This document shows, piece by piece, positions 1 through 7,520 of a DNA stretch of 64,000 nt. The DNA is from Paraburkholderia tagetis (lineage in GTDB: Bacteria; Pseudomonadota; Gammaproteobacteria; Burkholderiales; Burkholderiaceae). The DNA is taken from NCBI RefSeq assembly GCF_022213065.1, contig NZ_JAKLJA010000022.1, positions 1 through 64,000 of the forward strand. The letters are read 5' to 3'. A program made the position numbers and the translations under genes. The notes under the pieces are model-generated. The model was not told the origin of the DNA. It worked only from the letters and a program-made list of their open reading frames with translations, and made no database searches. The stretch's first letter is position 1. Each line of letters starts with the position of its first letter.

Positions 1-165
1 CTGACTTACTTTAGTGTGAGACTCTTGATACTTTCGCTACTCCCGATAACCCCGAAGAATCATCAGGTCACGAAACCCGTCAAGCGCCCACACTTATCGG
101 CTGTAAATTTTTAAAGAGCAATTCGTCTTAATCGCTTCGTTTTCGTTCGCAGCGATCAGCGAAGG
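1..165 (-). other. 16S rRNA operon leader (pre-rRNA 5' region)
   Basis: Read on the minus strand this is the transcribed leader upstream of a 16S rRNA gene that must lie beyond the left edge. It contains a boxA-like antitermination element, TGCTCTTTAA, at 111-120. After boxA come an A-rich stretch and sequence I recognise as typical of Burkholderia 16S leaders (the GTGTGGGCGCTTG segment, about 80-95). No rRNA body is present, so the call rests on boxA, the promoter upstream and recollection of the family. Confidence 0.75.
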
Positions 166-171
166 AGGCGA

Positions 172-200
172 ATTATGCGGGTCATTCTCGAAGTCGTCAA
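172..200 (-). promoter_or_regulatory. rRNA operon promoter with UP-element-like tract
   Basis: On the minus strand a -35 TTGACG (195-200) and a -10 CATAAT (172-177) are separated by exactly 17 bases. An A/T-rich block at about 209-231 sits where an alpha-subunit UP element would be. A GC-rich discriminator follows the -10. This is the arrangement expected of a strong, growth-rate-controlled rrn promoter, and it reads into the boxA leader. Confidence 0.75.
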
Positions 201-360
201 GCGCCTTTTCGAAAAATCTCTAAAAATCTTTTCGGGCCATATTTCACCCTCGTCCGAGCCCAATAGCAAACGCCGTCACACTCCATGGCAGCGAGCCACC
301 GTGGAATGTAACGGCGCATCTACGGCAGGCAGGCGCCGCCGCAAGGCAGAACCGAACGCG

Positions 361-2178
361 CTATTCCACCGTAACCGACTTCGCGAGGTTACGAGGCTTG
401 TCGATATCGGTCCCGCGCAAGCACGCCACGTGATACGCCAGCAATTGCAGCGCCACCACATGAAGCACCGGCGAAAGCGCCCCGAACCAGGCCGGCATGT
501 GAATCAGGCGCAGGCCGGACTCCACCGTCAAACCCGTGTCCGAATCGGCCAGCACGAATAGGCGTCCGCCTCTTGCCCGCACTTCCTCCATATTCGACTT
601 TAGTTTGTGCAGCAGCGTGTCGTTGGGCGCGGTCACGATCACAGGCATCGCGTCGGTCACGAGCGCGAGCGGTCCGTGCTTGAGTTCGCCCGCCGGGTAG
701 CCTTCCGCGTGGATATAGGAAATCTCCTTGAGCTTAAGCGCGCCTTCCAATGCAATTGGATAGTGAGTACCGCGCCCGAGGAACAGCGCATGATCGGATT
801 GATAAAGCGCTTCAGCCCACGCCATGATTTCCGGTTCGCGCGCCAGCACATTGCGCATCGCATCCGGCAGCGCCGCGAGTTGGCGCATGTAGCTCGAGGC
901 TTCGCTCTCGCTCACGTGCCCGCGCTGTTTGCCTATCTGGATCGCAAGCAGAAATAGCGCGACGAGTTGGGTCGTGAAGGCCTTGGTCGAAGCCACGCCC
1001 ACTTCGGGGCCGGCCTCCGTGATGAATGACCAGCGGCATTGCCTGACCATCGCACTCGCCGCGACATTGCAGATCGCCAGCGTTCGCTCCTCGCCCATCG
1101 ACTGCGTATAGCGCAGCGCCGCAAGCGTATCGGCCGTCTCGCCCGATTGCGAAACCGCGATAACCAGCGTATTCCCCGGCGAGACATAATCGCGATAGCG
1201 ATATTCGCTGGAGATTTCCGCGCGCGCGGCAACGTTGGCAAAGCGCTCGAACCAGCCGCACGCAGTCAGCGCCGCGTAATGACTGGTGCCGCAGCCGAGC
1301 AGCAGCACGTTCGTGACATCGGCCAGTTCTTCCGGCTTCGGCATGCCCGTCTGATGCCGTTCGCGGTCGGTGACTGTTGCGATCGTGCGCGCCACCGCCA
1401 CCGGTTGCTCGAAAATTTCCTTCTGCATGAAATGGCGGTAGGCCCCAAGCTCCGCATCCGACGCATGGCGCACGAAAGCAATCTCGCGGCGCGCAACTGC
1501 CTGTCCCGCCTTGTCGATAATCTTGACGTCCTTGTCTTCGATATCGACGAGATCGCCCTCCTCGAGATAAACGAATCGTTCGGCGCAGCCCGCAAGCGCG
1601 AACGTATCCGAGGCAAGGAAAACGCCCTCGGCTCCGATACCGATCACGAGCGGCGAACCCTGCCGCGCACCGATCACGCGTCCGGGCTCGTCGCGACACA
1701 TCACGGCAATCGCATACGCGCCCTGCAGCAACTGTGTCGCGTTGTGTACAGCAGCGAGAATATCCCCGCAATAGTGCTCGTGAACGAGATGCGCGATGAC
1801 TTCGGTATCGGTTTGACTCGTGAACTCATAGCCTTTTTTGCGCAGCGAATCGCGCAATTGCTCGTGATTCTCGATGATGCCGTTATGCACGACCGCGATC
1901 TGCTCGCCGGAAAAGATGGGGTGCGCATTGTCGATCACCGGCATGCCGTGTGTCGCCCAACGCGTATGCGCGATGCCGGTCGCACCATCGAGATCGACCG
2001 CACGCGCATCGGCCTCCAGCGTGCACACGCGTGAAAGCGTGCGAACCCGGCGTGCTTCGCCGCGCTGGAGCACCGCCACGCCACATGAGTCATACCCCCG
2101 GTACTCGAGCCGCTTCAACCCTTCCAGCAACGAAGGAACGATGTTGCGCTGGGACACGCCCGCAACGATTCCGCACAT
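361..2178 (-). CDS. glmS: glutamine:fructose-6-phosphate aminotransferase (GlmS)
   Basis: Makes glucosamine-6-phosphate from fructose-6-phosphate and glutamine, the first step to UDP-GlcNAc, in the cytoplasm. The 605 residues match the family length. The N-terminal nucleophile Cys follows the initiator Met (MCGIV). The glutaminase half runs to about residue 240, followed by two SIS domains (CGTSHYAAL and GRGTHYPIALEGALKLKEIS) and the conserved tail PRNLAKSVTVE. It starts 11 bases after the stop of the preceding 446-residue gene, so it is the last gene of the pga operon. I infer a paralog dedicated to PNAG precursor supply rather than the housekeeping copy, which usually sits next to glmU. That part is unproven. 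Confidence 0.95.
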   Translation of the reverse strand: MCGIVAGVSQRNIVPSLLEGLKRLEYRGYDSCGVAVLQRGEARRVRTLSRVCTLEADARAVDLDGATGIAHTRWATHGMPVIDNAHPIFSGEQIAVVHNGIIENHEQLRDSLRKKGYEFTSQTDTEVIAHLVHEHYCGDILAAVHNATQLLQGAYAIAVMCRDEPGRVIGARQGSPLVIGIGAEGVFLASDTFALAGCAERFVYLEEGDLVDIEDKDVKIIDKAGQAVARREIAFVRHASDAELGAYRHFMQKEIFEQPVAVARTIATVTDRERHQTGMPKPEELADVTNVLLLGCGTSHYAALTACGWFERFANVAARAEISSEYRYRDYVSPGNTLVIAVSQSGETADTLAALRYTQSMGEERTLAICNVAASAMVRQCRWSFITEAGPEVGVASTKAFTTQLVALFLLAIQIGKQRGHVSESEASSYMRQLAALPDAMRNVLAREPEIMAWAEALYQSDHALFLGRGTHYPIALEGALKLKEISYIHAEGYPAGELKHGPLALVTDAMPVIVTAPNDTLLHKLKSNMEEVRARGGRLFVLADSDTGLTVESGLRLIHMPAWFGALSPVLHVVALQLLAYHVACLRGTDIDKPRNLAKSVTVE

Positions 2179-2189
2179 GATCGCCTCCT

Positions 2190-3530
2190 TTACTCGTTCG
2201 ACACTTCCGACTGTTTTTGTGCGCTTTCGGGGCGGCAGCGATCCGATGCGGAAGGCGCCACTTCGTCGCGCACGTTGAAGTCCGCTTCACGCAAGCCCTC
2301 CGGCGAAAGCGAAACAAAATGAACCGTGCCGGGACCATCCGGAATACCGATCGCACCCGTGTTGCCCCATGCATACGGGGCACGCATCATGCCGCGCAAA
2401 TCGATCGAGTCCTCAGTCAACGCAAGCGCCATCAAGCGACCATCGCGCGTGGGTACATACGCGACGTTATCGTTCACCGCGATGCCCGCTTCGCGCACCG
2501 AAGCGGGCAGACATCCGAGTTTCGCCGTGATGCGCCCCTCCTCGTCGATCAGCAATATCGAAGAACGCCCGTCCTCCAGCGTTGCCTCGATAACGAAGCG
2601 ATTCACCGCCGGCACCCAGGCCGCGGCATAGGTGTAGTACTGCACACGGAAAACATTGAAGCCGTCCTTCGGCCGCACGAGCTTGCCGTTCACCGGGTCG
2701 TACACAGCGAATTGCAGTTGCGCGACAAGCTCACCGGGAATGTATTTCTGCCATACGAGGAGCGCCCGCGTTGGCGAGCCTGCAATCATCGGCCACCACT
2801 CCCGCACATGCGCCGCCACGTTCTCGTGGCGCAGCAACTTGCCCGAGCCGTTGTAGACCTTCACATACACGCCCTTGCCGGTTCCAAGGTTGTCGACGCC
2901 GCCGCCCTCCACCCAGTCTTCCGAATAGAACACGACAAAGCGCTCGCCGACCGCCGCTACGTGGCCGGAATGGCCGCCCGATTCGACATCGTTCGGATAG
3001 GGCTTGACGGGCGACAGGTTCGAACGATAGACACCGTAGCGCTGGCTGACTTCGTTCGGCGTATTCCAGCCGTCCTCGAAGCTGACAAAGATATTGCCCT
3101 GCGTGTTTTGCGCGATGGACACAGGTTCCTGCGCTTCGGGCTTGCTGATGAAAACATGAACGTTGTCGACGCGCCGATGTGCTGGCGACCATTCGCCGAC
3201 ATAAACGTCGTGCGGCCAGCTACCGTCACGAGTCGCTCCGCGCGGCGGCAGACCCGAGCTGCTGAAGAAGACCCAGCTCTTGTCGCCCCCGGCGCTGGCC
3301 CGGCCGATGCCGTGCATGAAGCGCCGCTCATCGCCAAGACCGGGCGCGGGCACGGCGACGACCGCGCCCGCCGGCGCACGCCACGCGCCGAGCACCTGCG
3401 CGTCAGCGCTACCGCCCGACGTCGGCCAGGCGGCGGCCGGAAAGGCAAGCCCAAGCGCCGCCAGCCAGTTGAACCAGCAACGGCAGCGGCAACGGCGACC
3501 GTGCCCGGCGCGCTCGATTGTGCGATCCAT
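2190..3530 (-). CDS. secreted protein of unknown function in the PNAG operon
   Basis: A 446-residue protein I do not recognise. The N-terminus has an Arg-rich stretch and a hydrophobic segment (WFNWLAALGLAFPAAAWP, about residues 19-36) that looks like a signal peptide. The mature part is rich in Trp, Tyr, Gly and short beta-like segments recurring every 40-60 residues (for example KSWVFFSSSG, NIFVSFEDGW, ERFVVFYSEDW), which suggests a beta-propeller or similar all-beta fold. A GGACG sequence precedes the ATG. It lies 51 bases after pgaD and 11 before glmS, all leftward. Position suggests a periplasmic or outer-surface role in PNAG export, processing or binding; no catalytic motif is evident. 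Confidence 0.85.
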   Translation of the reverse strand: MDRTIERAGHGRRCRCRCWFNWLAALGLAFPAAAWPTSGGSADAQVLGAWRAPAGAVVAVPAPGLGDERRFMHGIGRASAGGDKSWVFFSSSGLPPRGATRDGSWPHDVYVGEWSPAHRRVDNVHVFISKPEAQEPVSIAQNTQGNIFVSFEDGWNTPNEVSQRYGVYRSNLSPVKPYPNDVESGGHSGHVAAVGERFVVFYSEDWVEGGGVDNLGTGKGVYVKVYNGSGKLLRHENVAAHVREWWPMIAGSPTRALLVWQKYIPGELVAQLQFAVYDPVNGKLVRPKDGFNVFRVQYYTYAAAWVPAVNRFVIEATLEDGRSSILLIDEEGRITAKLGCLPASVREAGIAVNDNVAYVPTRDGRLMALALTEDSIDLRGMMRAPYAWGNTGAIGIPDGPGTVHFVSLSPEGLREADFNVRDEVAPSASDRCRPESAQKQSEVSNE

Positions 3531-3581
3531 GTCGACGTCCGTTTCGTCCGTTTCGCTGTGGAATAGCGAGAGTCCGTCGAC

Positions 3582-4160
3582 TCAATGCCGCGGCGGCCGG
3601 CGGGACGAATCGACCGGAGGTGAATACTCCGGCTGTTTCGCATTGCCGTATGCACCGCCACTGGCGGGCTGGCGCTCGCCCGCACCGTTTGTATCGGGCC
3701 CTGTCACGGACAGCACGCGCAGCGCCGCGATGAGTCCATTGGCATCGTGCGAGGCCACGAACACCCGCGCTACCGCGTTCAGGTCGCGCGAGGTTGCGCC
3801 GGTGAATGGCCCCGGCTCGACCGTAAGCCCCGCCTTGCGGCGCAGCAGACGCTGGGTACGCGACTTCGAAGCAAACGGGTGAGCCACGCGCGCGAGAATC
3901 ATCCACATCGTCAAGACTGAAGCGATGGCGCCAATCGCCGCGAAATACGACACCAGTTCGGGCCACGAAAGGTCGCCCTGCTCGAACGGCAGCAGATACC
4001 GGTACGCGTAGATCGTGATGCCCGCCCACATCGAACCGACGCAGGCTGGCCGCAGCAGCCTGAACCACAGCACCAGCAGGACACCGCGAGCGATGCCCTG
4101 GTCGGAGATGATCTGTTGCGGAGCGCGAAGGGAGAGGTCAATGACGGGCGTGTTGTTCAT
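3582..4160 (-). CDS. pgaD: PNAG synthase accessory protein PgaD
   Basis: Small inner-membrane partner of the PgaC synthase; in the family the PgaCD complex responds to c-di-GMP. Start chosen at MNNTPVIDL because GAGG sits just upstream, although the frame is open a further 26 codons. The start overlaps the end of pgaC by 23 bases. Two hydrophobic segments (about residues 20-45 and 62-85) match the two-helix PgaD plan. At 192 residues it is longer than the roughly 137-residue E. coli protein. The extra sequence is a hydrophilic C-terminal tail ending in a Gly/Pro/Ser/Arg-rich stretch. Confidence 0.85.
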   Translation of the reverse strand: MNNTPVIDLSLRAPQQIISDQGIARGVLLVLWFRLLRPACVGSMWAGITIYAYRYLLPFEQGDLSWPELVSYFAAIGAIASVLTMWMILARVAHPFASKSRTQRLLRRKAGLTVEPGPFTGATSRDLNAVARVFVASHDANGLIAALRVLSVTGPDTNGAGERQPASGGAYGNAKQPEYSPPVDSSRRPPRH

Positions 4161-5406
4161 GCTGAATACCTCGATCAGGGCTAGTCCAGACTGCACGCTT
4201 GCCGCGGCGCCCGAAGACGATGACCGGCAGCGCGACAACAGTGGTGATCATGTTGATCAGCCAGAAAGCAAGCGGATACCAAACGGTGTCCATCACGTAG
4301 AGCAGCAGCTTCTCGTCGTAGCGCCGATCGATCACGCATCCAACGATGATCTGCAATACGCAGGTCGCCACCAGCAACATGCCGTGCCAGTGCGGCAGCA
4401 GGGAGACGTGCCAGTCTGGCGGCAAGGTGTAGAACGCGTTGAGCAGCGCGAGCAGCAAAATGAACGCCATCGAATAGGCCCATGCGATGCCGAGCGCGTA
4501 CTCGATGAAGAGTGGCCACATCATCACGCGCGGCCCGAACAGGAGTCTTCCCGCGTACCTGAACAAAACCTGAATCCCGCCCTTGGCCCAACGCAGGCGC
4601 TGCTTGTACAAGCCCTTGACCGTCTCCGGCATGAGGATCCAGCTCAGCGCATGCGGCTCGTAGGCGACGCGCCAGTCGTTGCACTGGAGTTTCCAGCTGA
4701 TGTCGATATCCTCGGTCAGCATGTCCGAGCTCCAGTAGCCGACATCGGCGAGCGCGCTCTTGCGAAACATCGTGATCACGCCGGAGACCGTGAAGATGCG
4801 CCCATAAACTTGCTGCGTGCGCTTGATTAGTCCGACGATCGACGAAAACTCGCCTACCTGCATGCGCCCAAGCAGCGACGTGCGCGTGCGGATGCGCGGG
4901 TTGCCCGTCACCGCGCCCACGTTCTGGTCGGAAATAAAGTGCTCCAGCATCCATTCGATCGCGTCGTCGCCAAGAAGCGAATCGCCGTCGATGCACATGA
5001 GGTAGGGCGCGTTAGTAAGCGCCGCGGCAGTGGTCAAGCCAATCGCCTTGCCCTCGTTCTTCGAATGATGGATCACGGTCAGGTGCGCAATTTCGGTGGC
5101 GAGCTGGTTCAGGACCTCGCCGGTGCGATCACGGCTGCCGTCGTTGACTGCGATGATTTCGTAGTTGGGATACTTGAGCGTCGCCAGATGCTGAAACACG
5201 CGACGCGCATTCGACTCTTCGTTGAAGCACGGCACGATGACGGCGACCTTCGGCATCCCCGACATTCTCAATGCGCTGGGCGAGCGGGAGCGGCCGTGCT
5301 CCAGCGCGAGAAAGTGGACCGTTCCCCCGATCATCCACAAATACGACATGAAGAACGGGTAGAAGAAAATAAAGTCCTGCAGCCGGTTGATCACGAGATG
5401 CATCAT
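4138..5406 (-). CDS. pgaC: poly-beta-1,6-N-acetylglucosamine synthase PgaC
   Basis: Family 2 glycosyltransferase that polymerises GlcNAc from UDP-GlcNAc at the inner membrane. The 422 residues contain all processive GT2 signatures: VPCFNEES, VNDGSRDRTGE, DGDSLL, the TEDID acid motif and the QRLRWAKGG polymer-binding motif. A hydrophobic N-terminal helix and a C-terminal cluster of membrane segments (about residues 295-405) frame the catalytic domain. The ATG overlaps the pgaB stop as ATGA, indicating translational coupling. Confidence 0.95.
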   Translation of the reverse strand: MMHLVINRLQDFIFFYPFFMSYLWMIGGTVHFLALEHGRSRSPSALRMSGMPKVAVIVPCFNEESNARRVFQHLATLKYPNYEIIAVNDGSRDRTGEVLNQLATEIAHLTVIHHSKNEGKAIGLTTAAALTNAPYLMCIDGDSLLGDDAIEWMLEHFISDQNVGAVTGNPRIRTRTSLLGRMQVGEFSSIVGLIKRTQQVYGRIFTVSGVITMFRKSALADVGYWSSDMLTEDIDISWKLQCNDWRVAYEPHALSWILMPETVKGLYKQRLRWAKGGIQVLFRYAGRLLFGPRVMMWPLFIEYALGIAWAYSMAFILLLALLNAFYTLPPDWHVSLLPHWHGMLLVATCVLQIIVGCVIDRRYDEKLLLYVMDTVWYPLAFWLINMITTVVALPVIVFGRRGKRAVWTSPDRGIQHEQHARH

Positions 5407-7490
5407 TGCCGCACTCCTCCGCCTGGGGCGCTATGGAGCAGCGCATTGATCGATGTGGGATCGAGACGCTGACGCGTCGACATGACGTCACGTAATGCGA
5501 CCACGCTCGGCAAATCGTGAGCGAAGTTGTCGGGGTAGTACCCGTAGCTCACCATTCCCACCCCGCGCAAATGGCGCATCTGGTCGACAAGGCGTGTGCT
5601 CGGCACGCTGTCGCCCGTGCGCGAATCAGTTGCTTCGAGCAGAAAGACCGTTCGGCGCGGTCCATCCGGCACGGCCTGCACCACGCGGCCGAGCTTGTCG
5701 AGCCAGCTATCCACGGACGTGATGCCCTGCCGCGACGGCAAGGCGAGCAGCCCAACGAAGTCGTATGCGCTCACAAAGGTCGGATAGTTTTGCGCATAGC
5801 GCGACTCGTTGTCGGGGTCGAGTACGGCATCGGGAAAGATCGTGCGCACGGTCAGCACTTCGTCGCTGTTCTGGCTGTCGAGCACGACCTGACGAATCTC
5901 CTTCGTGAAGTCAAGCAAATAGCGGGTTTTACGGGTACTCCAGCGCTTCAGCATTTCCGGATTGGCACGAATTTGCTCAACACTGCCTGGCAAGTTCCAG
6001 CTCGCATAGGTCTGGCGGGCATAGCGCCCATCGTCCTCGAAATCGCTGAGCGTCGCGTCCTCGCCGAACAGCACGCCGTTGAAGGCGGAGTATTTGCCGA
6101 GGTCCTCATACAGTTCGCGGATGTAATTACGCGCAGCCGGATCGAAGGGGCTGAGCCGCCGCACACCGGACGCGCCGGGCGGCGCAGTAGCGCCATTGGC
6201 CGCCGTGACGAACTCGACGCGCCCGTTGAGCTTGTCCGGCACTGCGAATGCAAGCACTGGCATCCACGCATAAACTTCCACATGCGCGCGCGTGTTCAAC
6301 TGCCACGCCGCGCGGCAGAACAAATCGGAGCGCATCGGCAAATGCCGGTTCGGGAAATACAATGCCCGCGCGAGCCCCGAGCGCGAAGGGTCGGAGTAGG
6401 CTTGCAGGTACACCGAGCTCGGCTTCAATTGATACATCCGCTCGATCAGCCCACCGAGTTTCTTTTCCTGCACGTCGGGCGAAGGATCATAGACATCGTC
6501 TAGCGAAACCACCACGGCGCGCTCCACCGGATTGATCTGGCCGCGGTTTTGAGCGGGCTCGCGCACCGAGCGCTCGAAATCGCCCACGTTGATGTCGTAT
6601 GTCGCGAGAATGCGGCGCAGCCGGTCGAGTGGAATGTCCGGTGTATTCGGGCCGGACTCGAGCGTGAATTGGGTGGGCATGCCAAGGCGCGAGGAAACAG
6701 TGCGCACCGTGAGGTTCTGCGCCCCGTAGGGCCACACCATCGCGCGAATCGACACGCCCGTCTGCTGCTTCACCTGATTCATGCAATTGCCCAGGTCGTT
6801 ACGCACGCGCGACTCGAATTCGGCGTCGGTCTCATAACGCTGCTGATCTTTCAGGTACAGATGCGAGGTTGCCGCCGGCAATTCATTGCCCTGCGGATTG
6901 GCGAGCGCACCGTGATGCAGGTCGTGCGTGTGACACGCCAATTCGACGAGCCCCGACGAGGCCACATTGCGCACGTCGTCCCACGACATGAACGTATTGC
7001 GCGGCACGACGACGGTATTCGACAGTCGAATGCCCGAGTTGACGGGCGCATCGATCCACGACGTCACGATGCCCATGACAGCCGGATACTTGAACTGCTT
7101 GAGCAGCGGCAACACCTTGTCGTGGTGACTCCTGAAGCCATCGTCGAAAGTCAGCAGTACGGCGCGCGGCGGCAACGGCTTGCCGCCGTTGCGCGACGCC
7201 ACGATTGCACTGAATGTCACCGGGTTGTAGCGGTTCGTATCGAGCCACGAAAAAATCGCTGTCAACGTGCCGGTATCGACCGCGTATGGGTCCATCACGT
7301 TGTTCCCGGTGAATTCCGCACGCAGGTTGTCGCGCACATCGTGAAAACAGATCACGCGAAAGGTCTTGCCATCGGCCGGGTCGGCCGGCGGGAGGATGTC
7401 GATCAGCTTTGCTGGCGCGAGGGACGGAAACAGCGAACAGCCTGCCATCGCACCCATACAGCTACAAATAAAACGTCGACGAGATTGCAT
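5403..7490 (-). CDS. pgaB: PNAG N-deacetylase / glycoside hydrolase lipoprotein PgaB
   Basis: Periplasmic, probably outer-membrane-anchored enzyme that partly deacetylates PNAG before export. The 695 residues show a lipoprotein-like signal (Cys in AMAGCSLF, about residue 18) preceded by Arg residues. A NodB-type polysaccharide deacetylase domain follows (FHDV, TFDDGF, and the metal-binding CHTHDLHHG). The C-terminal hydrolase domain carries the acidic FGEDATLSDFEDDG stretch typical of PgaB. Size is close to E. coli PgaB (672). It follows pgaA by 30 bases. Confidence 0.95.
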   Translation of the reverse strand: MQSRRRFICSCMGAMAGCSLFPSLAPAKLIDILPPADPADGKTFRVICFHDVRDNLRAEFTGNNVMDPYAVDTGTLTAIFSWLDTNRYNPVTFSAIVASRNGGKPLPPRAVLLTFDDGFRSHHDKVLPLLKQFKYPAVMGIVTSWIDAPVNSGIRLSNTVVVPRNTFMSWDDVRNVASSGLVELACHTHDLHHGALANPQGNELPAATSHLYLKDQQRYETDAEFESRVRNDLGNCMNQVKQQTGVSIRAMVWPYGAQNLTVRTVSSRLGMPTQFTLESGPNTPDIPLDRLRRILATYDINVGDFERSVREPAQNRGQINPVERAVVVSLDDVYDPSPDVQEKKLGGLIERMYQLKPSSVYLQAYSDPSRSGLARALYFPNRHLPMRSDLFCRAAWQLNTRAHVEVYAWMPVLAFAVPDKLNGRVEFVTAANGATAPPGASGVRRLSPFDPAARNYIRELYEDLGKYSAFNGVLFGEDATLSDFEDDGRYARQTYASWNLPGSVEQIRANPEMLKRWSTRKTRYLLDFTKEIRQVVLDSQNSDEVLTVRTIFPDAVLDPDNESRYAQNYPTFVSAYDFVGLLALPSRQGITSVDSWLDKLGRVVQAVPDGPRRTVFLLEATDSRTGDSVPSTRLVDQMRHLRGVGMVSYGYYPDNFAHDLPSVVALRDVMSTRQRLDPTSINALLHSAPGGGVRQ

Positions 7491-7520
7491 CGCCCGCCTC
7501 CCTCCTCTCGGATTTCAAAG

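Noticed and set aside
1..360. Gene at the left edge (128-codon plus-strand frame at 175-561)
   Set aside because: It runs antisense into glmS and through the rRNA promoter; no ribosome binding site or protein signature.
1039..2034. Long open frame opposite glmS
   Set aside because: Shadow frame in GC-rich DNA: Arg/Ala/His-rich, no domain, fully inside a recognised gene on the other strand.
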